A model generated the notes under the pieces. The model searched no databases, was not told where the DNA came from, and saw only the letters and a list, made by a program, of their open reading frames with translations. Both the position numbers and the translations under genes were made by a program. Positions 34,385 to 44,988 of a DNA stretch of 63,631 nt are shown piece by piece. Numbering within the stretch: position 1 is the first letter of the stretch; the number at the start of each line of letters is the position of its first letter. Source of the stretch: Anaerobacillus alkalidiazotrophicus (GTDB lineage Bacteria; Bacillota; Bacilli; Bacillales_H; Anaerobacillaceae); assembly GCF_001866055.1 (NCBI RefSeq), contig NZ_MLQS01000017.1:524376-588006 (forward strand), written 5' to 3'.

Positions 34385-35623
34385 GTGGATACAGCAACAA
34401 AACATTTATTAGTTACTCCTGTGGAGGGGGGGAGTATAACTACTCCCAAAGGGTTTCATACAGCGGGCATACACACGGGTGTAAAACGTTATAAATTAGA
34501 TTTAGGTGTATTATATTGCGAGGTTCCAGCTAGTAGTGCTGCGGTTTATACGTTAAATAAAGTTCAAGCAGCTCCCATAAAGGTGACAAAAGAAAGCATT
34601 GCTAAGGAAGGTAAGTTACAGGCAGTGATTGTAAATAGTGGCAATGCAAATGCGTGTACTGGAACAAAAGGAATGGAAGATGCTTACACTATGCGTAAGA
34701 CTACTGCAGAAGTGTTTGAAATTCCAGAGCATTATGTGGCTGTATCATCTACAGGGGTAATCGGCGAATTTCTTCAAATGGAGAAAATCGTTAATGGTAT
34801 AAAGAAGATAAAAACATTAACACAAATGGATTTTGAATCTGCAGAACGTTTTAACGAAGCAATATTAACCACAGATACGATTAATAAAAGAGCTTGTTTT
34901 CAAACGACAATTGGTGGTAAAACTGTTACGTTTGGAGGCGTTGCTAAAGGTTCTGGTATGATCCATCCGAATATGGCGACTATGCTAGCTTTTGTTACTA
35001 CGGACGCAAATATTGAGCCAAAATGGTTACAAATAGCTTTGAGTAAAGTAATTGACGAAACCTTTAACCGTATTACTGTTGATGGTGATACGTCAACAAA
35101 TGATACAGTTGTTACGTTAGCTAGTGGTCTGGCAAATAACGACCAATTAACGAAAGATCACCCTGATTGGGATCAGTTTGTCCTAGGTTTAAAAATGACA
35201 TGCGAGCATTTAGCAAAAAAAATCGCACGTGATGGTGAAGGGGCTACAAAACTAATAGAGGTTCAAGTTAAAGGTGCGTTAAATGATCAAGAAGCTGGAA
35301 AGGTAGCTAAGTCAATCGTTGGTTCAGATTTAGTAAAATCTGCAATATATGGAACAGACGCTAACTGGGGAAGAATTATTTGTGCAATTGGTTATAGTGA
35401 AGCAGAAATTAACCCAGATACGATTGATATTGCAATAGGAGAAATTCAAACTTTAAAAGATGGTATGCCAATTCCTTTTTCTGAAGAAGAGGCTACTCAA
35501 TATTTATCAACGGAAAACATTGTTATCTATGTGGATTTGAAAATTGGTCATGGTTTCGGTAAAGCGTGGGGCTGTGATTTAACATATGATTACGTGAGAA
35601 TTAATGCTGGTTACCGAACATAA
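34385..35623 (+). CDS. argJ: Bifunctional ornithine acetyltransferase / N-acetylglutamate synthase
   Basis: 412 aa from GTG after AGAGGTGAAG. Self-cleavage site between A198 and T199 in KGSGMIHPNMATML; the new N-terminal threonine is the nucleophile. Also VNSGNANACTG and DGDTSTNDT are typical. It recycles the acetyl group from N-acetylornithine to glutamate, making the cycle economical. Whether it is mono- or bifunctional cannot be read from sequence, but Bacillus ArgJ is bifunctional. Confidence 0.96.
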   Translation: MDTATKHLLVTPVEGGSITTPKGFHTAGIHTGVKRYKLDLGVLYCEVPASSAAVYTLNKVQAAPIKVTKESIAKEGKLQAVIVNSGNANACTGTKGMEDAYTMRKTTAEVFEIPEHYVAVSSTGVIGEFLQMEKIVNGIKKIKTLTQMDFESAERFNEAILTTDTINKRACFQTTIGGKTVTFGGVAKGSGMIHPNMATMLAFVTTDANIEPKWLQIALSKVIDETFNRITVDGDTSTNDTVVTLASGLANNDQLTKDHPDWDQFVLGLKMTCEHLAKKIARDGEGATKLIEVQVKGALNDQEAGKVAKSIVGSDLVKSAIYGTDANWGRIICAIGYSEAEINPDTIDIAIGEIQTLKDGMPIPFSEEEATQYLSTENIVIYVDLKIGHGFGKAWGCDLTYDYVRINAGYRT

Positions 35624-35641
35624 AATTAGGAGGTCTAATCC

Positions 35642-36424
35642 ATGAATGATGTAATGGTTGTAAAATGTGGTGGTAGCACGTTACAGGAGCTTTCGGATGA
35701 ATTTTTTTCAAGTATGAAACTCTTAAAGAATATGAATGTAACACCGATTATCGTTCACGGTGGTGGACCTGAAATAGATTCATTGCTACAAAAACTAGAC
35801 GTGAAAAGTGAGTTTGTGAATGGCTTACGTAAAACTACAGCAGAGGTACTTGAAGTTGCTGAAATGGTCTTAACTGGAAAAGTTAATAAGTTACTCGTAA
35901 CAAAGCTACAACAAGCCGGTCTGTTGAGTTTAGGAATTTCAGGGTGTGATGGGACGTTGCTTAAAGCAAGTGCCATAAATGAAACTGAATTAGGTTTTGT
36001 AGGTGAAGTGAATCAAGTTAATGCAGGGTTACTTTTTCAACTTCTTTCAATCAATGTCGTTCCAGTCATTGCTCCTATTGGTATGGATGACAATGGTACT
36101 CATTTTAATATAAATGCTGATACAGCTGCCGCGGCTATTGCTGAAAGTATCTCAGCTAAAAAAATGATTTTTGTTACAGATGTAGCTGGAATATTAAAAG
36201 ACAATCAGCTTCAAAAGGTAGTTTCTGTTTCAGAAGTTGAGGAAATGATCAAGGACGGTACTATATACGGTGGAATGATCCCAAAAGTAAAAGGTGCAAT
36301 AAAATGCTTACAGGGAAATATTGAGGAAGTATATATCATTAATGGAAAAAGTGGGAACTTAATGACTAATGGAGAATTAGTCGGTACTAAAATAGTTAAG
36401 TCAAAAGAGCTTATTAATAATTAA
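35642..36424 (+). CDS. argB: Acetylglutamate kinase
   Basis: 260 aa, ATG after TAGGAGG. The amino-acid-kinase core shows VVKCGGSTL, PIIVHGGGPEID with the substrate-binding glycines, and GISGCDGTL, NINADTAAAAIAESI, FVTDVAGIL, with GGMIPKVKGA near the end. Phosphorylates N-acetylglutamate with ATP. It lacks the N-terminal extension seen in arginine-inhibited hexameric forms, so it is likely the dimeric type. Confidence 0.96.
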   Translation: MNDVMVVKCGGSTLQELSDEFFSSMKLLKNMNVTPIIVHGGGPEIDSLLQKLDVKSEFVNGLRKTTAEVLEVAEMVLTGKVNKLLVTKLQQAGLLSLGISGCDGTLLKASAINETELGFVGEVNQVNAGLLFQLLSINVVPVIAPIGMDDNGTHFNINADTAAAAIAESISAKKMIFVTDVAGILKDNQLQKVVSVSEVEEMIKDGTIYGGMIPKVKGAIKCLQGNIEEVYIINGKSGNLMTNGELVGTKIVKSKELINN

Positions 36425-36501
36425 GAATATTAAATGGAATGGTTTTTCGACATTACAAAGTAAAAAAAATTAACCATTCTAAAATTAGGTGGGGTGTGAG
36501 T

Positions 36502-37659
36502 GTGAGTTATTTATTTCCTACGTATAATAAATGGCCTATTAAAGTAAAAGAAGCTTTTGGTACATCACTAATTGATGAACATGGAAAAAAGTATTTAGAT
36601 TTTGTGGCTGGAATTGCAGTTTGTAATTTAGGTCACTGTCATCCTTATGTTAATGAAATGATGATAAACCAATTAAATAAAGTAAGTCACGTTTCAAATT
36701 TATTTCATATAGATGGCCAAGAAGAAGTGGCTAAAGCGTTAACGTCGAACTCAAGTGGTGATGCTGTTTTTTTCTGTAATAGTGGGACTGAAGCTAATGA
36801 GGCTGCTATTAAATTAGTTAGAAAAGCTACTGGGAAAAAGAAGATTATAACATTTTATCAATCGTTCCACGGTCGTACGATGGGGAGTCTTTCAGCAACT
36901 GGTCAGGATAAAATCCATCAAGGATTTGCGCCGTTATTAGATGGCTTTTCGTATGTACCATTTAACAACTCAAAAGCACTAAATGAGGCAGTAAATGAGG
37001 ATGTTGCAGCTATTATGCTTGAAGTTATTCAAGGAGAAGGTGGCGTCCATGGTGCAAGCGCTGAGTTTATAGAAACCATTAATCAATTAAAAGAGAAGTA
37101 CAATTTATTAGTTGTTGTGGATGAAGTACAAACGGGAATAGGTAGAACAGGTAAAGCATTTGGTTATCAACATTACAATTTATCTCCTGATATTATAACT
37201 GTCGCAAAGGGTCTTGGTAACGGTTTTCCGGTTGGAGGATTAATCGGAAAAGCAAAATTGATTGAATCTTTTGGACCAGGAAGTCATGGTTCAACGTTTG
37301 GTGGTAATCCACTAGCAATGGCAGCAGCTAATGCTACTCTACAAACAATTTTCCAAGATTCGTTCTTAAAAGATGTGGAAGAGAAAAGTAACTACTTTAT
37401 TTCCAAATTAACAGAAGTCCTTAAAGACTCAGAGGTTGTTAAAGAAATAAGAGGAAAAGGTTTCATTCTTGGAATAGAGTGTAACCAAGATGTAAGTTCT
37501 TTCATAGTAGCATTAAGAGATAAAGGATTATTAGTATTAAATGCCGGGCCTAACGTATTAAGACTTTTACCACCGTTAACGGTTACGTACGAGGAACTTG
37601 ACTTAGCAATAAGTTTAATTTCAAACACGTTAAACGTAAAACTAGTTGAAAGTAAATAG
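36502..37659 (+). CDS. argD: Acetylornithine aminotransferase
   Basis: 385 aa from GTG at 36502 (VSYLFPTYNKW), 7 bp after AGGTGGGG; the frame extends 21 codons upstream without a ribosome site. Class III aminotransferase: FCNSGTEANEAAIKLVRKAT, VDEVQTGIGRTGKAF, and the PLP lysine in TVAKGLGNGFPVGG. Converts N-acetylglutamate semialdehyde to N-acetylornithine, using glutamate as the amino donor. Confidence 0.95.
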   Translation: MSYLFPTYNKWPIKVKEAFGTSLIDEHGKKYLDFVAGIAVCNLGHCHPYVNEMMINQLNKVSHVSNLFHIDGQEEVAKALTSNSSGDAVFFCNSGTEANEAAIKLVRKATGKKKIITFYQSFHGRTMGSLSATGQDKIHQGFAPLLDGFSYVPFNNSKALNEAVNEDVAAIMLEVIQGEGGVHGASAEFIETINQLKEKYNLLVVVDEVQTGIGRTGKAFGYQHYNLSPDIITVAKGLGNGFPVGGLIGKAKLIESFGPGSHGSTFGGNPLAMAAANATLQTIFQDSFLKDVEEKSNYFISKLTEVLKDSEVVKEIRGKGFILGIECNQDVSSFIVALRDKGLLVLNAGPNVLRLLPPLTVTYEELDLAISLISNTLNVKLVESK

Positions 37660-37688
37660 TAATCTGATTCCGTTAAATTTTTTTGAGG

Positions 37689-37718
37689 TTGAATGAATAA
37701 AAATACGGTTTGTATAAT
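37689..37718 (+). promoter_or_regulatory. Internal ArgR-boxed promoter before carA
   Basis: TTGAAT, 18 bp, TATAAT. The spacer carries AATGAATAAAAATACGGT, a close match to the ArgR box. It lies in the only sizeable gap (95 bp) of the operon, so carA-carB-argF can be read separately from argC-J-B-D. Confidence 0.65.
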
Positions 37719-37754
37719 GAATATTCGTTGGATATTTAGAGAGGGGGAAGTGAA

Positions 37755-38834
37755 GTGAAGGGATATATAGTTTTATCAACAGGTGAAACTTTTGAAGGGG
37801 AGCTTTTAGGAAATGTAGAACAGGTTTATGGTGAAGTAGTTTTTTTCACTGGTATGACAGGATATGAGGAGGTCATAACTGATCCTTCCTTTAAAGGTCA
37901 AATGGTTGTTTTCACCTATCCCCTAATTGGAAATTACGGAATTAATGGATTAGATCAGGAAAGTGTAGGGCCGCAAGCATCTGCTCTAATTATGCAAGGA
38001 TGTAGAAGTCAAGGTTATCATTATGAAGCGATCGCATCGTTAAAAGAATATGCTGAGAAACACTCATTGCCCATATTGGTGGGAGTTGATACTAGAGCGG
38101 TTGTAAAAAGAATTAGAGAATTAGGTGATATGGGGGCTATTATCACTACTAACCTGGATTGTGTTGATTTTTCATCAAAACAGGCAATTGGTACGAGAGA
38201 TCTTGTTCAAGAGGTTTCTGCAACTACAATTGAAAGTTTTGGCGATGGAGACCATCATGTAGTGATGGTTGATTTCGGTTATAAAAAATCAATTGTTACA
38301 TCACTTGTGAATTTAGGTTGTAAAGTAACGGTTGTTCCATATAATACAGATGAATTGACGATTGCTAATTTAAAGCCTGATGGAATCCTTTTTTCAAATG
38401 GACCGGGTAATCCTAAGAAATTACTTCATTTAACAGGTCAGATTAAGCGTTTAGCTACTACTTATCCAACAATGGGGATTTGTTTAGGACACCAACTTTT
38501 AGCACTTGCATTTGGTGGTGACACTGAGAAGCTACGTTTTGGTCATCGAGGAGCAAATCAGCCAGTTCAAGATCTGCTAACAAAAAAAGTGTATATTACT
38601 TCTCAAAACCATAGTTATGTTGTTACTGATAGTAGTCTAAAAGAAACGGGTTTTACCCCTCGTTACGTTAATATAAATGATAGATCAATTGAAGGTATGT
38701 CTCATAGTAAATATCCAATCACATCAGTACAATTTCATCCGGAGGCACACCCAGGACCGACGGATTCAGAAGAGATATTTTTACATTTTCTAACGGACAT
38801 GAGTAGTAAGAGGAGAGAAAAAGTGTATGCCTAA
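37755..38834 (+). CDS. carA: Carbamoyl-phosphate synthase small (glutaminase) subunit, arginine-specific
   Basis: 359 aa from GTG, 7 bp after GAGGGGG. N-terminal CarA domain LSTGETFEGE, GMTGYEEVITDPSF, and a class I glutamine amidotransferase with nucleophile cysteine in MGICLGHQLLALAFGG and the His/Glu pair in QFHPEAHPGPTDS. Releases ammonia from glutamine for CarB. Its place in the arg operon marks it as the arginine-regulated isozyme. Confidence 0.96.
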   Translation: MKGYIVLSTGETFEGELLGNVEQVYGEVVFFTGMTGYEEVITDPSFKGQMVVFTYPLIGNYGINGLDQESVGPQASALIMQGCRSQGYHYEAIASLKEYAEKHSLPILVGVDTRAVVKRIRELGDMGAIITTNLDCVDFSSKQAIGTRDLVQEVSATTIESFGDGDHHVVMVDFGYKKSIVTSLVNLGCKVTVVPYNTDELTIANLKPDGILFSNGPGNPKKLLHLTGQIKRLATTYPTMGICLGHQLLALAFGGDTEKLRFGHRGANQPVQDLLTKKVYITSQNHSYVVTDSSLKETGFTPRYVNINDRSIEGMSHSKYPITSVQFHPEAHPGPTDSEEIFLHFLTDMSSKRREKVYA

Positions 38835-41800
38835 GCATCAAGATATAAAGAAAATATTAGTTATTGGCTCGGGTCCAATCGTGATTGGGCAGGCTGCTGA
38901 ATTTGATTATGCAGGAACCCAAGCATGTCTTGCTTTAAAAGAAGAGGGATGCAAGGTAATTCTAATAAATAATAACCCTGCAACTGTAATGACAGATAAA
39001 GCATGTGCAGATGTCGTTTACTTTGAGCCATTAACGGTAGAAAGTGTTGAAAAAATTATTCAAAAAGAACGTCCTGATGGCATTTTAGCTACACTTGGGG
39101 GGCAAACAGGATTAAATTTAGCATTGTCACTTCATAAAGAAGGGGTATTAGAAAAGTATGGTGTTCCATTATTAGGTACTCCAATTGAGTCAATCATGAA
39201 GGGTGAAGATCGAGAAGAGTTCCGTGCTTTAATGCACCAATTAGAAGAGCCTGTACCTGAAAGTGAAATTGTAGAAACGGTTGAAGGAGCACTACAGTTT
39301 GCAAACCAAGTTGGTTATCCAATCATCGTTCGTCCTGCCTATACATTAGGTGGCGCTGGCGGTGGAATTGTGAATGATGAGCAGTCGTTAAAAAAGGTAG
39401 TTAAAGGTGGCTTGAATGCTAGCCCAATTAACCAATGCTTAATTGAAAAAAGTATTGCAGGGTTTAAAGAAGTAGAATACGAAGTTATGAGAGACGCAAA
39501 TGATACGTGTATTACAGTTTGTAATATGGAAAATATTGATCCAGTTGGTATCCATACTGGGGATTCAATTGTTGTGGCACCTTCTCAAACATTAACAGAT
39601 GTAGAATATCAAATGCTCCGTTCGGTTTCTGTGAAAATCATTCGTGCATTAGGAATCGTGGGTGGGTGTAATATTCAATTTGCCCTTGATCCATATAGTA
39701 AGAATTATTATTTAATCGAAGTAAATCCAAGGGTTAGTAGATCTAGTGCCTTAGCATCAAAAGCTACAGGATATCCAATTGCACGAATTGCGGCTAAATT
39801 AAGTATTGGGTATCATTTACATGAACTATTAAATCCAGTTACTGGACACACATATGCAAGCTTTGAACCTGCTCTAGATTATTGTGTTGTAAAATTTCCC
39901 CGTTGGCCATTTGATAAGTTTCCACAGGTGGATCGAAAGCTAGGCACACAAATGAAGGCAACTGGAGAGGTAATGGCAATTGAAAGAAATTTAGAATCAG
40001 CTTTTCAAAAAGCAATACGCTCTCTTGATATAAAAGGAATTTCTGGATTGGAAATGGAAAGTGTTAAGAAGTTAACAGATGAAAAGCTATGGAAAAGTGT
40101 TAAAGTAGCTGATGACCTTCGTTTTTTTGCAATCTTAGAACTACTACGCAGAGGATTTAGTGAAGTAGACATTCATGAAGTAACTCAAATTAACTATTTT
40201 TACTTAAAAAGTTGGAAGTTTCTAATTGAAATGGAACAAAAAGCAAAACAACTTTCTTATGAAACTGTTACAAACAAAGAATTAGAACAATTTAAGGTAA
40301 GTGGTTTTTCGGACAAATGGCTAGCTACAACTTGGAAGGTTTCGTTACATGACATGAGAAAAAAACGTAATGAATTTAATATTCATCCTTCGTATAAAAT
40401 GGTTGATACTTGTGCTGGTGAATTCGTTGCGAAAACGGCTTACTATTATTCTAGTTGGTCTGGAGAGCAAGACGTAGATACAGCATCGACAAAGAAAAAG
40501 ATTATTATCATTGGTTCAGGACCAATTCGTATTGGGCAAGGGATTGAATTTGATTATGTTTCTGTTCACGGTGTTTTAGCTTTAAAACAAGAAGGCTATG
40601 AAGCTATCCTTATTAATAATAATCCGGAGACAGTAAGTACAGACTATGAAATTGCAGATCGATTATATTTTGAACCATTAACGACAGAAGATGTTTTAAA
40701 TATCATAGAGCTAGAAACGGCTGACGGTGTAATCGTTCAACTAGGTGGTCAAACAGCTATTTCTTTAGTTAAGGAATTAGAAGATGCAGGTGTTCCTTTA
40801 CTTGGAACAAACCATGACACGATTGATAAACTAGAGGATCGAGACTTATTTTATCAATTCATGAATGAAGTTCACGTTCCTCACATTCCTGGTGTAACAG
40901 CAATTAATGAAGTAGATTTAATAACGAAAGCTGACGAAATTGGTTATCCAGTATTAATTAGACCTTCTTATGTTATTGGTGGGCAAGGAATGATGATTTT
41001 CCAAAGTCGTGAGGAAATGGTTAATTACGTTAATGATGAATTTACAAATGTATTCTTCCCAATTTTACTCGATGCCTATTACCCTGGAGTAGAAGTAGAA
41101 GTGGACGCATTAACCGATGGGGTAGACATTGTTATACCTGGTATGTTTCAGCATATTGAAAAAGCAGGTGTTCATTCAGGTGACAGTATTTCCGTCATAC
41201 CACCATTGAACCTTGCAGAAAATCACAAAGAAACAATTGTAGAATATACAAAACGTATTGCCAATGGCATGGAATTTAAAGGAGTCTTTAATATTCAATT
41301 TGTCCTCTATAAAGAAGAAATTTTTGTTCTCGAAGTAAATCCAAGGGCATCAAGAACAGTTCCGATTCTTAGTAAAGTGACTGGAATGAATATGATTGAC
41401 GTAACAACTAAGCTTTTAATGGGGCACAAATTAACAGATCTTGTAGATACGTTAGGCTATCAAGAGGAACCACCATATTATACAGTGAAGGCTCCAGTAT
41501 TTTCGCACTCTAAACTTCCTGACCTTGATCCGAAGTTAGAGGCAGAGATGAAGTCTACAGGTGAACTTATCTCGATTAGTGATAATATTGATGAGGCATT
41601 TAGAAAAGCTTTTGTTTGGGGTGAGAGAGATATTCCTCAAATCTTTAAGAAAAAGGGAAGTATTTATTGTGAAATAGGTAAAGATGTAGAAACGGAATTT
41701 TTGTTGCTAAAAGAACAATTAGAAGAAAGAGATTATGTAGTTTTACAAAAAGACGATGTTTCCTTCCAAAATTGGTTAAATGATGAAAATAGTGTGTGTT

Positions 41801-42012
41801 TTTTAAGTGTTAATGTTAATGATCAGGACGCTAAATGGAGAAGAAAGGAAGCGTTAAAAAATCGTTTGCCAGTTGTAACTGAAGTCTCTACTTTCACTTG
41901 TATCGTAAACTGCTTGAACACCAATGATTATTCGGTTTCCTCAATTAATCAATGGTTGGAAATGTATGAGAGTAAAAAAGGTGAAACCAAAAAATTAAAA
42001 ACTAATTACTAA
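38827..42012 (+). CDS. carB: Carbamoyl-phosphate synthase large subunit, arginine-specific
   Basis: 1061 aa, overlapping carA by 8 bp. Two homologous synthetase halves each start with [18 protein letters not shown] and [18 protein letters not shown]. Both carry [10 protein letters not shown] / [10 protein letters not shown] and the ATP-grasp motifs [22 protein letters not shown] and [19 protein letters not shown]. Makes carbamoyl phosphate from ammonia, bicarbonate and two ATP. The C-terminal 130 residues form the allosteric domain and look shorter and more diverged than in the pyrimidine isozyme, as expected for an arginine-type enzyme. Confidence 0.96.
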   Translation: MPKHQDIKKILVIGSGPIVIGQAAEFDYAGTQACLALKEEGCKVILINNNPATVMTDKACADVVYFEPLTVESVEKIIQKERPDGILATLGGQTGLNLALSLHKEGVLEKYGVPLLGTPIESIMKGEDREEFRALMHQLEEPVPESEIVETVEGALQFANQVGYPIIVRPAYTLGGAGGGIVNDEQSLKKVVKGGLNASPINQCLIEKSIAGFKEVEYEVMRDANDTCITVCNMENIDPVGIHTGDSIVVAPSQTLTDVEYQMLRSVSVKIIRALGIVGGCNIQFALDPYSKNYYLIEVNPRVSRSSALASKATGYPIARIAAKLSIGYHLHELLNPVTGHTYASFEPALDYCVVKFPRWPFDKFPQVDRKLGTQMKATGEVMAIERNLESAFQKAIRSLDIKGISGLEMESVKKLTDEKLWKSVKVADDLRFFAILELLRRGFSEVDIHEVTQINYFYLKSWKFLIEMEQKAKQLSYETVTNKELEQFKVSGFSDKWLATTWKVSLHDMRKKRNEFNIHPSYKMVDTCAGEFVAKTAYYYSSWSGEQDVDTASTKKKIIIIGSGPIRIGQGIEFDYVSVHGVLALKQEGYEAILINNNPETVSTDYEIADRLYFEPLTTEDVLNIIELETADGVIVQLGGQTAISLVKELEDAGVPLLGTNHDTIDKLEDRDLFYQFMNEVHVPHIPGVTAINEVDLITKADEIGYPVLIRPSYVIGGQGMMIFQSREEMVNYVNDEFTNVFFPILLDAYYPGVEVEVDALTDGVDIVIPGMFQHIEKAGVHSGDSISVIPPLNLAENHKETIVEYTKRIANGMEFKGVFNIQFVLYKEEIFVLEVNPRASRTVPILSKVTGMNMIDVTTKLLMGHKLTDLVDTLGYQEEPPYYTVKAPVFSHSKLPDLDPKLEAEMKSTGELISISDNIDEAFRKAFVWGERDIPQIFKKKGSIYCEIGKDVETEFLLLKEQLEERDYVVLQKDDVSFQNWLNDENSVCFLSVNVNDQDAKWRRKEALKNRLPVVTEVSTFTCIVNCLNTNDYSVSSINQWLEMYESKKGETKKLKTNY

Positions 42013-42026
42013 AGGATGTGGATTTC

Positions 42027-43004
42027 TTGACTGCACTACCGGTAACTGAGTCAGGATTAAATATAGAAAAATATAAAGGGAAAAATCTTCTAACATTATT
42101 AGATTATTCTTCTGAAGAAATAAAAGAGCTTCTGGAATTTTCGGTATTACTAAAAAAATATCAAAAAGAAGGTGTGCCTCATCCGTTACTTGCAGGGAAA
42201 ACACTTGCAATGATATTTGAGAAGTCATCGACAAGAACGAGGGTTTCTTTTGAAGTTGGGATGAATCAGTTAGGAGGATCAGCTTTATTTTTAAGCTCAA
42301 AAGATTCGCAGCTTGGAAGAGGTGAACCAATTTCCGATACTGCTCAAGTACTTTCGCGATATGTAGATGGGATTATGATCCGAACTCATGGACATGAAAT
42401 TATTGAGGAATTAGCGAAATTTTCAACAATCCCAGTTATAAATGCATTAACAGAAGATTTTCACCCTTGTCAGGCACTAGCTGATATTTTAACCATTTAT
42501 GAAGTAAAAGGAACGTTTGAAGGGATTAAAACTGTATATGTTGGCGATGGTAACAATGTAGCTCATTCATTTTTAATAGCTTGTGCAAAAGTAGGTATGG
42601 ATGTAGCGATCGCAACACCTAAAGGTTATGAGGCAAAAGACTGGATCATGAAGGAAATCGAGGCTATTTGTAACGAAACAGGAGCAAAACTTCTTGTTAC
42701 AAATGACCCGGTTGAAGCAGTAAGTGGTGCAGATGTTATTTATACAGATGTCTGGACAAGTATGGGTCATGAAGAAGAGACAGCCAAAAGACTTGAAGCA
42801 TTTAATGAGTTTCAAGTAAATAAGGCTTTAGCTAGCCATGCCAAGGATGATTATATATTCCTTCATTGCTTACCGGCTCACCGTGGAGAAGAAGTAACGG
42901 TTGATGTAATTGATGGGGAACATTCATATATTTTTGATCAAGCGGAAAATCGACTGCATGCTCAAAAAGCTGTATTAGTTGCATTAATGGGTGATACGAA
43001 ATAG
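42027..43004 (+). CDS. argF: Ornithine carbamoyltransferase
   Basis: 325 aa from TTG at 42027, 10 bp after AAAGGA; a GTG at 42018 is too close to that site. Carbamoyl-phosphate loop [36 protein letters not shown], and the ornithine/citrulline site [12 protein letters not shown]. It makes citrulline from ornithine and carbamoyl phosphate. argG and argH are not in the window. Last gene of the operon, followed by a terminator. Confidence 0.96.
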   Translation: MTALPVTESGLNIEKYKGKNLLTLLDYSSEEIKELLEFSVLLKKYQKEGVPHPLLAGKTLAMIFEKSSTRTRVSFEVGMNQLGGSALFLSSKDSQLGRGEPISDTAQVLSRYVDGIMIRTHGHEIIEELAKFSTIPVINALTEDFHPCQALADILTIYEVKGTFEGIKTVYVGDGNNVAHSFLIACAKVGMDVAIATPKGYEAKDWIMKEIEAICNETGAKLLVTNDPVEAVSGADVIYTDVWTSMGHEEETAKRLEAFNEFQVNKALASHAKDDYIFLHCLPAHRGEEVTVDVIDGEHSYIFDQAENRLHAQKAVLVALMGDTK

Positions 43005-43014
43005 TTATTAAATC

Positions 43015-43053
43015 AAAAAAGAGTTGGCCTATAGATTTTAGGCAACTCTTTTT
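43015..43053 (+). terminator. Terminator of the arg operon
   Basis: Stem GAGTTGGCCTA / TAGGCAACTC flanked by A-run and TTTTT. The gap 43054-43304 shows nothing recognisable. Confidence 0.85.
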
Positions 43054-43304
43054 CTGGTTGGAGAGCTATGTACGTCTAGATCCAATGACGGGTTGTTAGG
43101 TAGTTTATTAAGGAATTTACTACATTACAATAAAAAATATTTATAATAGGCTTCAACAAGGTTGTTTCAGCGATTACTCATAAAACAAAAGACTGCTTGG
43201 AGAAAGCGTTCTTTAGAGTGAGTATAGTTTTAGTCGTTGAAGTACGCAGAAGTCCTAAAGCGATCCTTAGAAACGTCAAAGTTCCTCGTGGTTGATTACA
43301 TTTG

Positions 43305-43462
43305 ATCCCACTCTTTAGGGGGCAAGTAAGACCCCCACCTCAAAACTTAAGAAAATCGAGAAGTTTAGGTGGGGGATAAACTGCCCCTAAAGGTCCGATA
43401 TAGAATAACTTTCATCAGTGGGGGATGAAGGAAAACCCCTACTGATTGAAGTTCAGCTTTAT
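43305..43462. repeat. GGGGCAG-palindrome dispersed repeat, copy A
   Basis: Begins ATCCCACTCTTTAGGGGGCA. Nested palindromes: outer GGGGCA / TGCCCC; inner CCCCCACCTCAAAACTT / AAGTTTAGGTGGGGG; then CAGTGGGGG / CCCCTACTG, ending GATTGAAGTTCAGCTTTAT. Copy B at 56468 is about 90 per cent identical; D at 17315 and C at 9479 are partial. It ends 8 bp from the stop codon of the Crp-family gene on the other strand. Confidence 0.85.
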
Positions 43463-43469
43463 ATCGTTT

Positions 43470-44156
43470 CTAGTTTATATATTCTTTTAATGCATCAATA
43501 TTATGAATAAATAAATACCCCTGTTTTTTTGTAACTATTTTTTGTTGCTTTAACTGATTCATTAATCTTGTTACACTTTCACGTGTTGCACCAAAGAAAC
43601 TTCCTAAATCTTCATGTGTTAATTTGAGCTTAATTTTTATTCCGTCTTCAGTAGTACTTCCGTATTCATCCGCCAACCGCACTAAAGTAGCTGCTAATGC
43701 TCCGAATTTCCCGTATAATGCTACATCTCGCAGTGTGGTTTGAGAAATTCGAAGTCTTTCTGAAAAGTCCCGGAACAAAGATATTGCTAGATGAGGATGC
43801 TGTAATAAAAAGGTTTCTAAGTCATCATTTTTAATATAGGAAGTATTACCGTTCTCAATACAAGTGGCTGTAGCAGGGTATGTGCTTTCGGGTTTACAGA
43901 ATAAAGCCACTTCTGCAAACATTTCTCCTGATTGGCGAATGCTTAGTACGATTTCTTTTCCATCTGGTGTACTTTTATTTATGCGTACTTTTCCTTCATT
44001 TACAAAATAAACTGCGTCAGCAGGGTCATATTCATGGAAAAGAACTTCTCCTTTTGTCATCTTTTTAGTTTGAATAATATGTGTAAGTTGTTCCTTTTGT
44101 TCCATCGGTAATGCAGAAAAAATAGGTATATTATTAATAAAGCGACTAACAGGCAT
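43470..44156 (-). CDS. Crp/Fnr-family regulator without an iron-sulfur cysteine cluster
   Basis: 228 aa. Cyclic-nucleotide-type sensor barrel in residues about 10-120 (KGEVLFHEYDPADAVYFVNEGKVRI, GEMFAEVALF) and a Crp helix-turn-helix (LTHEDLGSFFGATRESVTRLMNQLK) near residue 185. Only two scattered cysteines, none in an N- or C-terminal cluster, so it cannot bind a 4Fe-4S cluster in the way Fnr does. It may sense NO, haem or another signal, or be ligand-free. It is divergent from the LpdD-like gene in a region with a perfect Fnr box, and close to the molybdoenzyme operon. The SD AAAGGAG lies 12 bp before the ATG. Confidence 0.9.
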   Translation of the reverse strand: MPVSRFINNIPIFSALPMEQKEQLTHIIQTKKMTKGEVLFHEYDPADAVYFVNEGKVRINKSTPDGKEIVLSIRQSGEMFAEVALFCKPESTYPATATCIENGNTSYIKNDDLETFLLQHPHLAISLFRDFSERLRISQTTLRDVALYGKFGALAATLVRLADEYGSTTEDGIKIKLKLTHEDLGSFFGATRESVTRLMNQLKQQKIVTKKQGYLFIHNIDALKEYIN

Positions 44157-44444
44157 TTATTTTTTCATCTCCTTTGGAAAAAATATTAAGTAAATATACG
44201 AAATAATAGTGGTTAAAAAACTATATTCAATATAATGAATTTCATAATTGTTTATTTTCGCTATTCTAATACTAAATGTTGCACCATTTAGGTAATGATG
44301 AAATTCAATCAATAGTTTAAAAATACCATAACATAAGTGAAATTTGTTGTGCAAAACTTTACATTGATACGAGGAGTGTAATATTTTCATTTTAAAATAC
44401 TTTCTCCGATTTTTTAAGGGTGAATTTGTTAACAAAATATTCAC

Positions 44445-44487
44445 TGTGATATGTTTCACATTAATTATACATTGAATTTGATAAGAT
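44445..44487 (+). promoter_or_regulatory. Perfect Fnr box and -10 of the LpdD-like gene
   Basis: TGTGA-TATGTT-TCACA at 44445-44460 matches the consensus exactly. TAAGAT at 44482-44487 is where a -10 must lie for a box centred at -41.5. Just upstream, 44420-44444 holds the palindrome GTGAATTTGTT/AACAAAATATTCAC, possibly a second operator. Confidence 0.85.
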
Positions 44488-44519
44488 TATCTCAAATCAC
44501 GGATATAGGGGGAGCAAAT

Positions 44520-44846
44520 GTGATTAGTTGTGAGCTAAATCGAGTTGGTGTCGATGATCTTATCATTGTATCGGGTGGGACAGGACCACATATTGGAGCT
44601 GTTGTTATTGCAGAATATACGGACAGCGAAGTTAAGATAATAAGTTATGGATTTCCAAATCATAAAGAAGAAGATTTATTTATACAATTAGCTAAAGTCT
44701 GGTGTCATACGTTTCAACAAAAAACCGTTCTTTTAGGTGGAATTCATATTGATAATGCTACCAAAGCTCAAATTGAAGATCTTGTTAATCAAACATGGGA
44801 TAAATTTTTTCAACTTATGCTAGATCAAAAAAATTGTAAAGGTTAA
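44520..44846 (+). CDS. LpdD-like protein (prenylated-flavin chaperone / decarboxylase subunit D-like)
   Basis: 108 aa from GTG after AGGGGGAG. The pattern DLIIVSGGTGPHIGAVVIAEY, FPNHKEEDLFIQLAK and LLGGIHIDNATKAQIEDLV matches the small D subunit of gallate (UbiD-type) decarboxylases, thought to help load or mature the prenylated flavin. No UbiD or UbiX gene lies nearby, so it may work with a distant decarboxylase or have a different role. It has a perfect Fnr-type promoter and its own terminator, so it is a single anaerobically expressed gene. The family match is from memory of conserved words. Confidence 0.7.
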   Translation: MISCELNRVGVDDLIIVSGGTGPHIGAVVIAEYTDSEVKIISYGFPNHKEEDLFIQLAKVWCHTFQQKTVLLGGIHIDNATKAQIEDLVNQTWDKFFQLMLDQKNCKG

Positions 44847-44861
44847 TAATGAAATACAAAA

Positions 44862-44904
44862 GTGAGGGACATTAAGTGATTACTTAAGGAACCTCATTTT
44901 TTTT
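44862..44904 (+). terminator. Terminator of the LpdD-like gene
   Basis: TGAGG...TTAAGT / ACTTAA...CCTCA nested stem followed by eight T. Confidence 0.85.
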
Positions 44905-44988
44905 GCGCTGTTTTTTCTTGATTACAAAAAAACTAGGGTACTTATTTAGTTTTCTAATTTACGTCTAAAAATGTGACTTTAAAAGCAT

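Noticed and set aside
44157..44459. 100-codon minus-strand frame upstream of the Crp-family gene
   Set aside because: It runs through the Fnr promoter region of the divergent gene, lacks a ribosome site and has non-protein-like composition.
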